A stretch of 64,000 nucleotides of DNA from assembly GCA_017962745.1 (NCBI GenBank), contig JAGCUR010000007.1, positions 1 to 64,000 of the forward strand, given 5' to 3'. The stretch comes from Bacilli bacterium (GTDB lineage Bacteria > Bacillota_I > Bacilli_A > ML615J-28 > CAG-698). The translations under genes and the position numbers were made by a program. The notes under the pieces are model-generated. The model had not been told where the DNA came from, searched no databases, and saw nothing but the letters and a program-made list of their open reading frames with translations. Within the stretch, counting starts at the first letter, position 1; each line of letters opens with the position of its first letter. Shown here in pieces: positions 16,089 to 26,582 of the stretch.

Positions 16089-17487
16089 TCATGATGAAGT
16101 AAAATCAATCATTGGCGATTACAAATATGGCTTTAAAACAAATGCAGCTACAGTTGCATCAACTGGTAAAGGCTTAACTCTAGATGTTGTTAAAGAGATA
16201 TCTAGATTAAAAGGTGAACCAGATTGGATGTTAGAATATCGTATTAAAGCATATAATGAATTTATATCAAGGCCATTACCTAATTTTGGACCAGATTTAT
16301 CGTTCATTGATTATGATGATTATACATACTACATTAAATCATCAAAAGATGTAGCATCTAAATGGGAAGATGTGCCAGAAGAAATCAAAGATACATTTGA
16401 TAAAATTGGTATTCCAGAAGCTGAAAGAAAGTTTTTAGCTGGTGTTTCTACCCAATTTGAAAGTGAAGCAGTATATCACTCTACTATTCAAGAATTAGAA
16501 GAAAAGGGCGTTCTTTTCTGTGATACTGATACAGCGGTTAAAAAGTATCCAGAAATTGTTAAAGAATACTTTGGAAAAGTAGTGCCATATACTGATAATA
16601 AATATGCAGCTTTAAATACGGCTGTATGGAGCGGTGGAAGTTTTATTTATATTCCTAAAGGTGTTGTATTAGAAAAACCACTTCAATCATATTTTAGAAT
16701 TAACTCAGAAAAGATGGGTCAATTTGAAAGAAGTTTGATAATCGTCGAAGAAGGGGCAAGCGTACATTACGTAGAAGGATGTACAGCACCAATCTATTCA
16801 AAAGATTCACTTCATGCGGCAGTAGTAGAAATTTATATTAAAGATAATGGTTATTGCCGTTACTCTACAATTCAAAACTGGTCTAATAATATTATTAACT
16901 TAGTTACTAAAAGAGCACTTTGCTTAAAAGGTGCGATGATGGAATGGATTGATGGTAATATTGGCTCAATGCTTAATATGAAATATCCGGCTTGTATCCT
17001 TGCGGGTGAAGGTGCAAAAGGTAACTGCGTATCAATTGCTTTTGCGGGAAGCGGCCAGTACCAAGATGCTGGTGCTAAAATGATCCATTTAGCAAGCAAT
17101 ACGTCAAGTACGATTATTTCTAAATCGATATGTAAAAGTGGTGGGGTTGTAAACTATAGAGGTACGGTAAAACATGCAAAGAACGCTCTTAACTGTAAGA
17201 GTAGCATTCAGTGCGATACGATCATTTTAGATGATATATCTAGAAGTGACACCATCCCTACAAATATCGTACAAAACAATACATCACGTATTGAACACGA
17301 AGCAACAGTATCAAAAATTTCCGAAGACCAATTATTCTATCTAATGAGTAGAGGTATTAAGAAAAACGATGCTATGCAAATGATTGTCATGGGCTTTATC
17401 GAACCATTCGCTAAAGAATTACCAATGGAATATGCTGTAGAATTAAATCAATTGATAAAATTAGAAATGGAAGATGCCATTGGATGA
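16081..17487 (+). CDS. sufB: Fe-S cluster assembly protein SufB
   Basis: SufB is the main scaffold subunit of SufBC2D on which the nascent cluster forms. The 468-residue protein is full length. It shows [30 protein letters not shown] with the conserved Cys, [16 protein letters not shown], and the C-terminal [19 protein letters not shown] segment shared with SufD. The ATG at 16081 lies inside the end of sufU with GGAG about ten bases upstream. Last gene of the operon, followed by a hairpin. Confidence 0.97.
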   Translation: MSNHDEVKSIIGDYKYGFKTNAATVASTGKGLTLDVVKEISRLKGEPDWMLEYRIKAYNEFISRPLPNFGPDLSFIDYDDYTYYIKSSKDVASKWEDVPEEIKDTFDKIGIPEAERKFLAGVSTQFESEAVYHSTIQELEEKGVLFCDTDTAVKKYPEIVKEYFGKVVPYTDNKYAALNTAVWSGGSFIYIPKGVVLEKPLQSYFRINSEKMGQFERSLIIVEEGASVHYVEGCTAPIYSKDSLHAAVVEIYIKDNGYCRYSTIQNWSNNIINLVTKRALCLKGAMMEWIDGNIGSMLNMKYPACILAGEGAKGNCVSIAFAGSGQYQDAGAKMIHLASNTSSTIISKSICKSGGVVNYRGTVKHAKNALNCKSSIQCDTIILDDISRSDTIPTNIVQNNTSRIEHEATVSKISEDQLFYLMSRGIKKNDAMQMIVMGFIEPFAKELPMEYAVELNQLIKLEMEDAIG

Positions 17488-17491
17488 AATT

Positions 17492-17526
17492 AAGCACTAT
17501 AATTCAATTGATTATAGTGCTTTATT
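17492..17526 (+). terminator. Hairpin at the end of the suf operon
   Basis: AAGCACTATAAT (17492-17503) pairs perfectly with ATTATAGTGCTT (17511-17522) around a 7-base loop. The T tract is interrupted (TATTTATT), so termination may be partial. Confidence 0.75.
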
Positions 17527-17563
17527 TATTCTTTAAAGATAACTTAAGCGCTAGGCGCCTAAA

Positions 17564-17592
17564 TTGAAAACTACCTCGTTGTATTGTATAAT
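17564..17592 (+). promoter_or_regulatory. Promoter of the tilS-hpt-ftsH operon
   Basis: TTGAAA (17564-17569) and TATAAT (17587-17592) are 17 bases apart. Just upstream is an inverted repeat, TTAAGCGC/GCGCCTAA with one mismatch (about 17544-17562). Confidence 0.75.
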
Positions 17593-17611
17593 GAAATAAA
17601 TAGGTGAGATT

Positions 17612-18979
17612 ATGGTTAACTTACAAAAAGTAATTACGGAATATTTTAATAATCACGCAATTGATATTAATTCATCTACAGTTGTTATTGGAGTATCAAC
17701 TGGCGTTGATTCAATGGTGCTTTTAGATTTGATATCTAAATATACAACAGCTAGTATCGTTATTGCGCATGTTAACCATGGCAAAAGAGTAGAGTCCACT
17801 AAAGAAGAAGAATATATCAAAAAATATGCTAAGGATAATGATATTAAAATTTATGTATATCATATTCAAAAGCAAGAAATTGAAGAAGGTAATTTTCAAG
17901 AAAAAGCAAGAGATATTAGATATAAATTCTTTAAAGAGGTAATGATTAAAGAAGATGCTAAATATTTACTGTTAGCCCACCATTTAAACGATGATATCGA
18001 AACGATGTTATTTAGATTACAAAGAGGATCAAACTTAGCAGGTTATGCGGGAATAAGCGATTTTGTAAAGATTGAAGAAGGCTATATCGCAAGGCCTCTA
18101 CTTGGTGTCTTAAAAGAAGATATCGTTAGTTATGCTAAAGCTAATAATATTAAGTATTTTGAAGATTCTTCAAACGAACTTGATATTTATTCGCGTAATA
18201 AAATTAGACATAATGATGTAGTAGAAATATTTGATGCGATTGAAGATGCATCTAATAATTTCATTGAAATGAAGAATAACATTAAAAATGCTGCCATTGT
18301 TTTAAATGAATATCGCGATAATTTAATTAAAGCAATTGTTAAGAAGCAAAAGAATGGTTATTCTTTTAAAGTAGATGACTTTAAAAAAGTACATGAATAT
18401 ATCGCAAGAGAAATAATATTTAATCTAACTAAAGAAAATAAACTATCAAGCAAACAAGTAGATGAAATTATGAAGATAATTTATTCTTCTAAAGCTAATA
18501 TCGTTACTGAAATTGGCTCTATTCAAGTTGTTAAGTCTTATAATGAAGTATATTTGTTTATAAATAAAATCGAAGAAAACGTTAATATAGAAATTACTAT
18601 TAACGATTTGAATAAATTAGAGTATAATGTAGATAATGTGATAGTTAATATAAATAACATTGATAATGATGCTTGTAGAAGAAGTTCGAAGAATTGTTAT
18701 ATGATGAGTTTTAACTATAACTATTTACCACTTGTAATTAGAAATTGGAGAAATGGTGATAAAATAGTTACCGCAAGTGGTACTAAAAAAGTAAGTAGAA
18801 TATTAATTGATAATCATATTAGTATGTTAGATAGAAAGAAAACATTAGTTGTTTGTAAAGACGATGATGTTTTAATGGTAGTAGGTTTACAAAAGAGCCT
18901 TAAAGCATTAGAAAAATATACTAAGTTAGAAGATTGTAATATGATTATTAATTTTAAAAAGGAGGATTACGATGCATAA
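17612..18979 (+). CDS. tilS: tRNA(Ile)-lysidine synthase TilS
   Basis: TilS converts C34 of the tRNA-Ile CAU anticodon to lysidine, changing AUG decoding to AUA. The PP-loop appears as GVSTGVDSMVLL, with Thr where SGG is usual, a variant known in some Firmicutes. The middle contains the HVNHGKR and LAHHLNDDIETMLFRLQRGS motifs. The C-terminal domain (about 370-450) carries the NGDKI...KKVSRILIDNHI region that recognises the acceptor stem. GGTGAGATT precedes the ATG. First gene of the conserved tilS-hpt-ftsH block. Confidence 0.95.
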   Translation: MVNLQKVITEYFNNHAIDINSSTVVIGVSTGVDSMVLLDLISKYTTASIVIAHVNHGKRVESTKEEEYIKKYAKDNDIKIYVYHIQKQEIEEGNFQEKARDIRYKFFKEVMIKEDAKYLLLAHHLNDDIETMLFRLQRGSNLAGYAGISDFVKIEEGYIARPLLGVLKEDIVSYAKANNIKYFEDSSNELDIYSRNKIRHNDVVEIFDAIEDASNNFIEMKNNIKNAAIVLNEYRDNLIKAIVKKQKNGYSFKVDDFKKVHEYIAREIIFNLTKENKLSSKQVDEIMKIIYSSKANIVTEIGSIQVVKSYNEVYLFINKIEENVNIEITINDLNKLEYNVDNVIVNINNIDNDACRRSSKNCYMMSFNYNYLPLVIRNWRNGDKIVTASGTKKVSRILIDNHISMLDRKKTLVVCKDDDVLMVVGLQKSLKALEKYTKLEDCNMIINFKKEDYDA

Positions 18980-19511
18980 AGATGTGGAAGAAATTTTGTT
19001 TTCATTAGATCAAATTGTAGCTAGATGTGATGAAATTGGAAAACAAATCAGTAAAGATTATGAGGGTAAGACTCCTGTTATAATTGGTCTTTTAAAAGGT
19101 TGTGTACCTTTTATGGCTGAATTAATCAAACACATTGATTGTGATATCCAAATTGATTTCTTTGATGTGTCTAGTTATGATGGTGTAAATCAAACTGGTA
19201 ACATTAGAATCTTAAAAGATATTGAAACAGATGTACATGGTAGAGATATCATTATTTGTGAAGATATTGTTGATACAGGATTAACAATTAAAAGAGTTAT
19301 GGAACTACTTGGATGTAGAGGAGCAACTTCAGTTGAAGTAGTTACATTATTTGATAAAAAAGAAGGTAGAACTGTTAGTAATATAGAACCTAAATATATT
19401 GGCTTTGATGTTCCGAAAAAGTTCGTTGTTGGATTTGGACTAGACTATAACGAAGTATATCGTAATTTACCATATGTTGGGGTACTAAAACGAACTGTTT
19501 ATGAAAAATAG
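18972..19511 (+). CDS. hpt: Hypoxanthine(-guanine) phosphoribosyltransferase
   Basis: This salvage enzyme joins hypoxanthine or guanine to PRPP. The 179-residue protein has the PRPP-binding motif IIICEDIVDTGLTI (about 95-108), the GLLKGCVPFMAEL loop and the SSYDG flexible-loop segment. It overlaps tilS by eight bases and has a strong AAGGAGG site in the tilS end. In Bacillus, Hpt and TilS interact with FtsH regulation; the shared order here is the conserved one. Confidence 0.96.
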   Translation: MHKDVEEILFSLDQIVARCDEIGKQISKDYEGKTPVIIGLLKGCVPFMAELIKHIDCDIQIDFFDVSSYDGVNQTGNIRILKDIETDVHGRDIIICEDIVDTGLTIKRVMELLGCRGATSVEVVTLFDKKEGRTVSNIEPKYIGFDVPKKFVVGFGLDYNEVYRNLPYVGVLKRTVYEK

Positions 19512-19519
19512 GTGAAAAT

Positions 19520-21595
19520 ATGAACGATAAACAAAACAAAAATCCAAATAACAAAGGTCGTTTTAATAAACGCGACATTGCTTTTATTGTTTTGCTAGTA
19601 GCTGTAGTAGTTGGTATTATTATTTTCTTTTCAACAAGCCGCAATCAACCAACTGAATTAAACGTTAATCAGTTTTATCAATATGTTGATGCTGGGCAAA
19701 TTGATACGATTGTAGCAAGCCCTTCAGGAAGTGGCGCTAATGCTAAGTTATATAGCGTTAGTGGAAATCTAAAAAATGATGCTGGTAAATATGTAGCAGT
19801 AATTGATGATGCCACATATGCATACTTACTAGAAAAGATTAATAATGGTACTGCTTCATTTACTTTACAAGTAGAAGAATTAAGAGAAATTGATTGGTTA
19901 ACAATTATTGTTTCAATTGGTATTCCAATCTTACTAGTTGTTTTCTTAATTGTAATGTTAAGAAATAGTGCTGGTAGTAATAATAAAGCATTTGATTTTG
20001 CTAGAAGTAGAGCAAAACTAAATCGTCAATCTTCAGTTACATTTGATCAAGTAGCTGGTGCTGATGAAGAAAAAGAAGAAATGAAAGAAATCATCGATTT
20101 TCTAAAATATCCAAAGAAGTATCGTGAAATTGGTGCTAGAATTCCAAAAGGTATTTTACTTGTTGGCCATCCAGGAACTGGTAAAACATTACTTGCTAAA
20201 GCTGTGGCAGGAGAAGCAAAAGTTCCATTCTATTCAATTTCAGGTTCTGATTTCGTAGAAATGTTTGTTGGTGTTGGTGCAAGTAGAGTTAGAGATATGT
20301 TTAAGACTGCAAAGCAGACTGCTCCTTGTATCGTATTCATCGATGAAATTGATGCCGTTGGTAGACAACGTGGAGCCGGTCTTGGCGGTGGTAATGATGA
20401 AAGAGAACAAACTCTTAACCAATTACTGGTAGAGATGGATGGATTTGGTGAAAACTCAAGCGTCATCATTATGGCAGCAACAAATAGACCTGACGTTTTA
20501 GACCCTGCCTTACTTAGACCTGGTAGATTTGACCGTCAAATTACAATGACAATGCCTGATGTTAATGCTCGTACAGAAATCTTAAAAGTACACGCTCGTA
20601 ATAAGAAATTATCACCACGTGTTAACTTAGAAGATGTATCACGTAGAACTCCAGGCTTTAGTGGTGCTGATCTAGAAAACTTATTAAATGAGGCCGCATT
20701 ACTAGCTGCTAGAGAAAATCGTAAAGAAATTAAGATTTATGATATTGATGAAGCTATTGACCGTGTAATCATGGGACCTGCTAAGAAGAGTAGAAAATAT
20801 ACTGATAAAGAAAAACGTATTATTTCCTTCCACGAAGCAGGACATGCAGTTATCGGTGTTAAGTTAGATAACGCAGAAATTGTTCAAAAGGTAACAATTG
20901 TACCGCGTGGACAAGCAGGTGGATATGCAATGATGACACCTGAAGAAGAACACTTTATTGAGACTAAAGATCAATTGATCGATGAAATCGTTGGCTTACT
21001 TGGTGGTAGAGCATCTGAAGAACTTATGTGCGGTGTTGTTACAACTGGCGCTCATAACGATTTAGAAAAGTCTACAAAGATTGCTCGTGCAATGGTAGCT
21101 GAATATGGTATGAGTGATTTGGGTCTTGTTCAATATGAACAAAGAGGTGGATCAGTATTCTTAGGTCGTGATTACATGACTGATAAGAATTTCTCAAACG
21201 AAATTGCAAATGAAATTGATTCACAAGTAAGACTACTAGTTAGTGCTTGCTATGAAAAAGCAAAGAAAGTTTTAGAAGAAAACAAAGAATTATTAAAACT
21301 TGTAGCTGACCACTTATACGAAATTGAAACTCTTACTAAAGAAGATATTTACGAACTTGTAGAAACAGGTAAACTTGCTTGGTGGGAAAAGAAGAAAGCT
21401 AAAGCAGAAGCTGAAAGAATTGCGAAAGAAAAAGAAGCAGAGCTTCAAGGAATTTATCAAAAGCAACTTAAGGCTATGGAAGATGCAAAAAATGCAGCTA
21501 ACAACGAATCTGTTTTAACTGATGAGCCAGATGACACTAGCGACAGTGAACCTGTAGAAGATGTAACAGAAGATAACGATAATAAAGAAGAATAA
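19520..21595 (+). CDS. ftsH: ATP-dependent zinc metalloprotease FtsH
   Basis: FtsH is a membrane-anchored hexameric AAA+ protease. The 691-residue protein has a first membrane segment near 15-34, an extracytoplasmic domain, and a second segment near 128-148. Walker A reads GHPGTGKT, with His where Pro is nearly universal. Walker B is [12 protein letters not shown], the second-region-of-homology segment is [19 protein letters not shown], the pore motif is [10 protein letters not shown], and the zinc motif is HEAGHAV. The last 60 residues are acidic and Ala/Glu-rich. AGGTGAAAAT precedes the ATG. Confidence 0.97.
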   Translation: MNDKQNKNPNNKGRFNKRDIAFIVLLVAVVVGIIIFFSTSRNQPTELNVNQFYQYVDAGQIDTIVASPSGSGANAKLYSVSGNLKNDAGKYVAVIDDATYAYLLEKINNGTASFTLQVEELREIDWLTIIVSIGIPILLVVFLIVMLRNSAGSNNKAFDFARSRAKLNRQSSVTFDQVAGADEEKEEMKEIIDFLKYPKKYREIGARIPKGILLVGHPGTGKTLLAKAVAGEAKVPFYSISGSDFVEMFVGVGASRVRDMFKTAKQTAPCIVFIDEIDAVGRQRGAGLGGGNDEREQTLNQLLVEMDGFGENSSVIIMAATNRPDVLDPALLRPGRFDRQITMTMPDVNARTEILKVHARNKKLSPRVNLEDVSRRTPGFSGADLENLLNEAALLAARENRKEIKIYDIDEAIDRVIMGPAKKSRKYTDKEKRIISFHEAGHAVIGVKLDNAEIVQKVTIVPRGQAGGYAMMTPEEEHFIETKDQLIDEIVGLLGGRASEELMCGVVTTGAHNDLEKSTKIARAMVAEYGMSDLGLVQYEQRGGSVFLGRDYMTDKNFSNEIANEIDSQVRLLVSACYEKAKKVLEENKELLKLVADHLYEIETLTKEDIYELVETGKLAWWEKKKAKAEAERIAKEKEAELQGIYQKQLKAMEDAKNAANNESVLTDEPDDTSDSEPVEDVTEDNDNKEE

Positions 21596-21596
21596 T

Positions 21597-21851
21597 ATGA
21601 GACTTGATAAATATTTAAAAGTATCGCGTATTATTAAAAGAAGAACAGTAGCAGCTGATGCTGCTAAAGATGAACATATATATGTAAATGGCCGCTTAGC
21701 TAAGCCCTCTACAAACTTAAAAATAGGTGATATCATCGATATCAACTATTCTAAAAAGATTGTTAAGGTTAAAGTGTTATCGATTGATAATGTTGTTAAA
21801 GCAAGCGATGCATCAAGTATGTATGAAATTATTGAAGTGATTGAAAAATAA
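21597..21851 (+). CDS. rqcP: S4-domain RNA-binding protein RqcP (YabO-like)
   Basis: The 84-residue protein is an S4 RNA-binding domain of the RqcP/Hsp15 type. It opens MRLDKYLKVSRIIKRRT and continues with IYVNGRLAKPSTNLKIGD, the pattern of Bacillus YabO. RqcP works with RqcH on stalled 50S subunits to add alanine tails to nascent chains. It lies one base after the ftsH stop. In B. subtilis yabO is in the same chromosomal neighbourhood as tilS-hpt-ftsH, which supports orthology. Confidence 0.88.
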   Translation: MRLDKYLKVSRIIKRRTVAADAAKDEHIYVNGRLAKPSTNLKIGDIIDINYSKKIVKVKVLSIDNVVKASDASSMYEIIEVIEK

Positions 21852-21875
21852 AAGAAAATAAATGGGAGGTTAATT

Positions 21876-23189
21876 ATGAAAAAAGGATTGAAAATTGCAA
21901 TCATTGGATCTGGATCTACTTACACTCCAGAATTAATTGAAGGTCTTATTAACAAACGCGAAACTCTTCCTCTAGAAGAATTATATTTTATGGATATCGA
22001 CGAGAGAAAGAGAACTATCGTTGGTGGACTATGTGTAAGAATGATTAAGGCTGCTGGCTTAAATTGTAAATGCGTATTAACTGATAACCTTGATGAAGCA
22101 TTAGATGGTGCTGATTTCGTATTAGCACAAATCAGAGTAGGTAAATTACCTGCTAGAGTTAAGGACGAAAAGATTCCTCTTAAATATGGTTTGTTAGGAC
22201 AAGAAACAAATGGTATCGGTGGAATGTTCAAAGGTTTAAGAACTGTTCCAGTAATTGTAGATATCGCACATCGTATGGAAAAATTATGTCCAAATGCATG
22301 GTTAATTAATTTCTCAAACCCTGCTGGTATGGTAGCAGAAGCTGTATTAAATAATACAAAGATTAAAATGTTCGGTTTATGTAACGTTCCAATCAATATG
22401 GAAGGTAGCGTAAAATCTAAACTTGGTTTAGATGACGCAGAAATCGAATATATCGGTTTAAACCATTTAAGTTGGATTACATCAATTAAAGCAAATGGTC
22501 ATGAATACTTAGCAGATGCTTTAAATGCTGGTTTAAATTCAGACGCCATGAAGAATATCCCAGCAACAGGATTCCCTAAAGATTTAATTCAAGCAGTTGG
22601 TGGAATTCCTAATTCTTATTTAGAATATTTCTATTTCAGAAATGCTAAAGTTGAACATTGTCAACACGCTGAAAAATGTCGTGGTGAAGAATGTATGGAA
22701 ATTGAAGAAAACTTACTTAAGATTTATTCAGATAGTGAACTTCATGTTAAACCTGAATTATTAAGTAAACGTGGTGGTTCTAGATATTCTGAAGTTGCTA
22801 TTAACTTAGTTAACTCAATTCACAATAACATTAACGATATTCAAGTTGTTAATTTAAAGAATAATGGTGCTGTACCATTCATGGAAGATGATGATGTAGT
22901 TGAAACTAGAGCATACATCGGTAAAGATGGTGGTAAGACTATTAAAGTACAACATTATAACGATCATATCGCTGCTTACATGAAGATGATGAAATCATAT
23001 GAAAAGCATGCAGTTAAAGCTGCTTTAACTGGCGATGTTAATGAAGCATTCCAAGCATTATTAATCAACCCTCTAACTGGTGATTATGATAAATTTGCTC
23101 CTTGCTTCTGGGAATTACTTGAAGCACATAAAGAATTCTTACCTAACTTTGCAAAAGCGTTAGAAGAACATAAAGCGAGCGAAAAGTAA
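21876..23189 (+). CDS. GH4-family 6-phospho-beta-glucosidase
   Basis: GH4 enzymes hydrolyse 6-phospho-glycosides by an NAD+ and metal-dependent oxidation-elimination mechanism in the cytoplasm. The 437-residue protein has the NAD motif IAIIGSGSTYTPELIEG, the phosphate-binding region FMDIDERK, the QIRVGKLPARVKDE and GQETNGIGGM segments, the metal-ligand Cys and His in GLCNVPI and GLNHLSW, and NFSNPAG. These fit the CelF/LicH branch. No PTS gene is nearby to make the phospho-sugar; a sugar kinase gene overlaps its stop by one base. GGGAGG precedes the ATG. Confidence 0.93.
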   Translation: MKKGLKIAIIGSGSTYTPELIEGLINKRETLPLEELYFMDIDERKRTIVGGLCVRMIKAAGLNCKCVLTDNLDEALDGADFVLAQIRVGKLPARVKDEKIPLKYGLLGQETNGIGGMFKGLRTVPVIVDIAHRMEKLCPNAWLINFSNPAGMVAEAVLNNTKIKMFGLCNVPINMEGSVKSKLGLDDAEIEYIGLNHLSWITSIKANGHEYLADALNAGLNSDAMKNIPATGFPKDLIQAVGGIPNSYLEYFYFRNAKVEHCQHAEKCRGEECMEIEENLLKIYSDSELHVKPELLSKRGGSRYSEVAINLVNSIHNNINDIQVVNLKNNGAVPFMEDDDVVETRAYIGKDGGKTIKVQHYNDHIAAYMKMMKSYEKHAVKAALTGDVNEAFQALLINPLTGDYDKFAPCFWELLEAHKEFLPNFAKALEEHKASEK

Positions 23190-24187
23190 TGAGATATGTA
23201 TTAGGTGTAGATGGTGGTAATACAAAAACCGATTATTTCTTATTTAATGAGAAAGGTGAATTTGTAGACCACTTAAGAGCAGGTACTTGCTCACATGAAG
23301 CATTAGACGATGAATTTGATGGTGCATACCGCGTAATGAAGCATTGCATTACGGAATTACTATCACGTAACAACTTAAAAGTTAGCGATGTAGCTGCCGC
23401 TACATTCGGCTTAGCTGGAGTTGATGTGCCATTCCAAAAAGTTGCCTTAGAAGGTATTGTAAAGAAAATTGGTTTCACTAATTTCGCAGTAGTAAATGAT
23501 TCGGCTATTGGTATTAAAGCGGGAACTAGCAAAGGATATGGAATTTGTAGCGTAAATGGTACTGGTACATCAAATAGTGGTATTGATCAATATGGTGGAT
23601 ATTTACAAGTTGGTGGTATTGGTGATGTATCTTGCGACTTTGCTGGCGGTGGATTTTTAGCTGAAGAAGTTATAAGAGCAGTATACTCTGCTGCCTATAG
23701 ATGTGGAGAAGCTACATCTTTATCACAAATCGTATTCGATAAATTAGGTATCGAAGGCAAAGAAGATTTAATGGATGGAATCGCTAACGTATTTAAACGC
23801 CGTAGATTCAATTACACAGAATTAACTATTGCTTGCTTTGAAGAAGCAAACAAAGGCGATAAAGTTGCTTTAGATATTTTATATCGTATGGGCGATAACT
23901 GCGCTAAAAGCGGAGCTGGTTTAATCAATAACCTTAAATTTGGTGATGAAGTCGATGCATGTTTAGTTGGTAGTGTATGGGTAAAAGGAGCATGCCCTCA
24001 TGCTATCAATACATATAAACAAAAGATTCAAGAATACACTGGTAAGAAAGTTAATGTAAATGTTCTAACTGTTCCACCAGCAACTGGTGCAATCATTTGG
24101 GCATTAGAATTATTAACTGGTAAATACCCATCTCTAAGTGAGAGAAAACGTATCATTGATATCGTAAGTGAAGAATTAAATAAATAA
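23189..24187 (+). CDS. BadF/NagK-type sugar kinase (ASKHA fold)
   Basis: The 332-residue protein has the phosphate-1 motif VLGVDGGNTKTDYFLF, the AATFGLAGVDVP segment, VVNDSAIGIKAG and NGTGTSNSGI (phosphate-2), and GGIGDVSCDFAGGGFLAEE. These are the marks of the BadF/BadG/BcrA/BcrD ATPase family, whose members include N-acetylglucosamine kinases. It starts within the stop of the GH4 gene (TAATG). In this context it probably phosphorylates a sugar or disaccharide inside the cell. GlcNAc kinase is the alternative, which would link it to the GH20/nagB locus. Confidence 0.85.
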   Translation: MRYVLGVDGGNTKTDYFLFNEKGEFVDHLRAGTCSHEALDDEFDGAYRVMKHCITELLSRNNLKVSDVAAATFGLAGVDVPFQKVALEGIVKKIGFTNFAVVNDSAIGIKAGTSKGYGICSVNGTGTSNSGIDQYGGYLQVGGIGDVSCDFAGGGFLAEEVIRAVYSAAYRCGEATSLSQIVFDKLGIEGKEDLMDGIANVFKRRRFNYTELTIACFEEANKGDKVALDILYRMGDNCAKSGAGLINNLKFGDEVDACLVGSVWVKGACPHAINTYKQKIQEYTGKKVNVNVLTVPPATGAIIWALELLTGKYPSLSERKRIIDIVSEELNK

Positions 24188-24738
24188 TGAAAATAGTATT
24201 AGGATCTAAATCTCCAAGAAGAAAAGAAATCTTAACTTTAATGGGATATGATTTTGAAGTTAGAGTAAGTAGTAGTGACGAAATCATAACTTCATCTGAT
24301 CCCCAAGAAGTAGTTAAATCCATTGCTTCACAAAAAGCAAGCGCGATAAATATTAACGATGGTGAATTATTAATATGCGCTGATACAATCGTTGTATTAA
24401 ATAATATGATTTTAGGTAAACCTAAAGATAAAGATGATGCGAGAAAGATGATTTCTTTAATTCAAGGGACTAAGCATACCGTCTATACAGCTGTATGCAT
24501 TAAGACGACTACAAAAATAGTAGAATTCTTAGATGAAGCAACAGTTGAGATTTATCCGATGAGCGATAAAGAGATTGAAGACTATATCAATACCCCTGAA
24601 CCTTATGATAAAGCTGGTGGCTATGCCATCCAAGGAATCTTTTCTAAATATATTAAAGAATACCAGGGCGACTATTATACAATTATGGGATTACCTAAAA
24701 ATAAATTAGAAACAATTTTAAAAGAAATGACAAAATAA
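24187..24738 (+). CDS. maf: Maf-family nucleoside triphosphate pyrophosphatase
   Basis: Maf proteins hydrolyse dTTP, UTP or modified nucleotides to the monophosphate. The 183-residue protein begins IVLGSKSPRRKEIL, the conserved SxSPRR phosphate-binding site. It has the catalytic Asp in LICADTIVVLN, and GKPKDKDDARKMI and YDKAGGYAIQG follow. Start overlaps the kinase stop as TAATG. Its link to the sugar genes is probably only transcriptional. A terminator overlaps the stop codon. Confidence 0.95.
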   Translation: MKIVLGSKSPRRKEILTLMGYDFEVRVSSSDEIITSSDPQEVVKSIASQKASAININDGELLICADTIVVLNNMILGKPKDKDDARKMISLIQGTKHTVYTAVCIKTTTKIVEFLDEATVEIYPMSDKEIEDYINTPEPYDKAGGYAIQGIFSKYIKEYQGDYYTIMGLPKNKLETILKEMTK

Positions 24739-24763
24739 CAAGGGCAACCTTGTTATTTTTTTT
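24733..24763 (+). terminator. Intrinsic terminator overlapping the maf stop codon
   Basis: AAATAACAAGG (24733-24743) pairs with CCTTGTTATTT (24748-24758) around GCAA, followed by a T run. Confidence 0.92.
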
Positions 24764-24780
24764 CAATACCTTTAAATGAT

Positions 24781-24808
24781 TTACATATTTAGTGCTTAGT
24801 GTTAAAAT
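24781..24808 (+). promoter_or_regulatory. Promoter of the GH35-symporter pair
   Basis: TTACAT (24781-24786) and TAAAAT (24803-24808) are separated by 16 bases. An in-frame GTG at 24799 falls inside the promoter, which excludes it as the start of the GH35 protein. Confidence 0.6.
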
Positions 24809-24831
24809 GGAAGAGGTGCTTAGGAGGAGTT

Positions 24832-26574
24832 ATGAAAATTGTTGATGGGCATTTTGAATTGAATGGAGAGAAGTTCCATATTTATTCAGGTGCAATTCAT
24901 TACTTTAGAATCATGCCAGAGTATTGGCGTGATCGACTACTTAAATTAAAAGCCGCTGGTTTTAATACAGTCGAAACTTATATTCCTTGGAATTTAAACG
25001 AAAAGAGAAAAGGAGAATTTGATTTCAGCGGTAGACTAGATATTGAAAAGTTTTTAAGTATTGCTCAGGAAGTTGGCTTATATGCAATTGTTAGACCAGG
25101 TCCATACATTTGTGCTGAATGGGATTTAGGAGGGCTTCCTGCTTGGTTAATTAAGGAAACGAAAAATATTCGTTGCATGGATGAAGTATATACTCGCCAT
25201 GTGAAAGATTATTTTACAGAACTATTTAAACATTTAGTTAATCATCAATTGTCACATGGTGGCAATATAATTATGATGCAAGTAGAAAATGAATATGGAA
25301 ACTATGGCGCTGATCATAATTATATGGAATGGTTGCGCGACATAATGATTAACCTTGGCTGTGACTGTCTACTTTGTACATCTGATGATAAAAATAAAAG
25401 AGCATTATCATCAGGAATGATTGATAATGTCTATGCGACGATTAACTTTGGGTCAAAAGCTAAAGATGCATTTGACGATTTAGCATTATTTAATCGCAAT
25501 GAGCCGAAGATGGTTATGGAATTTTGGTGTGGATGGTTTGACCACTGGGGTGAAAAACATCACACTAAAAAAGCTAAATGGGTAGCTAAACAAGTAAGCG
25601 ACTTAATCGATATGGATGCTAACTTTAATTTCTATGTATTCAATGGCGGCACTAACTTTGGCTTTACTAGTGGAGCTAATACATATCTAAAATATACAGC
25701 AACCGTAACAAGTTATGATTATGCAGCACCGTTAACTGAATGGGGCGACTATACTAAGCAATATTATATGGTTAGAGATGTAATGAAAAACAAATTACAT
25801 CTAGATTTGCCAGAGCTTCCACCGCGTCCTACGCTTCAAAATATTGGAGAAGTTGATTTAGAAGTAGTTGGTAGCTTATTTGGTAACCTAGATAACCTTG
25901 CTACAAAGCGCCGTGTCATCTATCCAGAACCAATGGAAATGTATGATCAAGCAAGCGGCTTAATTTATTATGAAGTAGAAGTAAATGGTAAATATAGTCC
26001 AGTAATCTTTTCGATAAAAGGATTACATGATTATGCTTATATTTATCGTGATCATAAATTTGTTAAGAAAGTTAAGAACAATATTAAAAACTTACCAACT
26101 AAAATATTAAAAGAACCAACTGTTCTTTTAAAAGAAATAGATGGTAAGGTAACGCTTGGAGTATTAGTTGATAATGATGGCCATGTAAACTTTGGTAATC
26201 ATATTACTGATATGAAAGGTATTACTGGTTTAGAGATAGTACCATCTAATCTATATAATATGGATGTATATAATATTCCTCTTGATAATATTGGAAATAT
26301 TAAAGAAAACGATGATTTAACATTCCCACTATTTTTAAGAGGTAAGTTTAAAGCATCATCAAAAGATGATTGCTTTGTTCACTTTGATGGTTTTAGTAAA
26401 GGCATTATATATGTAAATGGTTTTAATCTAGGTAGATATAATAAGATAGGTCCGCAAAAGACACTATATTTACCAGGATGCATTTTAAAAGATGAAAATG
26501 AAATTGTAATTTTAGAATTAGAAGGTTATAAAAAACCGATTATAACAATAAACGATAAGCCAAAATTAGGTTAG
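24832..26574 (+). CDS. GH35-family beta-galactosidase
   Basis: The 580-residue enzyme has the family 35 TIM-barrel pattern: GEKFHIYSGAIHYFRIMPEYW at the start, RPGPYICAEWDLGGLPAWL, the acid/base Glu in VENEYGNYG, and the nucleophile Glu in MVMEFWCGWFDHWG. A beta-rich C-terminal region follows, ending in a jelly-roll with GIIYVNGFNLGRYNKIGPQ. There is no signal peptide, so it acts on imported galactosides. TAGGAGGAG precedes the chosen ATG. A sugar symporter gene follows after eight bases, giving a transport-and-cleave pair. Confidence 0.93.
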   Translation: MKIVDGHFELNGEKFHIYSGAIHYFRIMPEYWRDRLLKLKAAGFNTVETYIPWNLNEKRKGEFDFSGRLDIEKFLSIAQEVGLYAIVRPGPYICAEWDLGGLPAWLIKETKNIRCMDEVYTRHVKDYFTELFKHLVNHQLSHGGNIIMMQVENEYGNYGADHNYMEWLRDIMINLGCDCLLCTSDDKNKRALSSGMIDNVYATINFGSKAKDAFDDLALFNRNEPKMVMEFWCGWFDHWGEKHHTKKAKWVAKQVSDLIDMDANFNFYVFNGGTNFGFTSGANTYLKYTATVTSYDYAAPLTEWGDYTKQYYMVRDVMKNKLHLDLPELPPRPTLQNIGEVDLEVVGSLFGNLDNLATKRRVIYPEPMEMYDQASGLIYYEVEVNGKYSPVIFSIKGLHDYAYIYRDHKFVKKVKNNIKNLPTKILKEPTVLLKEIDGKVTLGVLVDNDGHVNFGNHITDMKGITGLEIVPSNLYNMDVYNIPLDNIGNIKENDDLTFPLFLRGKFKASSKDDCFVHFDGFSKGIIYVNGFNLGRYNKIGPQKTLYLPGCILKDENEIVILELEGYKKPIITINDKPKLG

Positions 26575-26582
26575 GAGATTAT

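Noticed and set aside
12603-17487. SUF operon as an unusual system
   Set aside because: The sufC-D-S-U-B order and all catalytic residues are standard for Bacillota; only the short SufD is slightly unusual.
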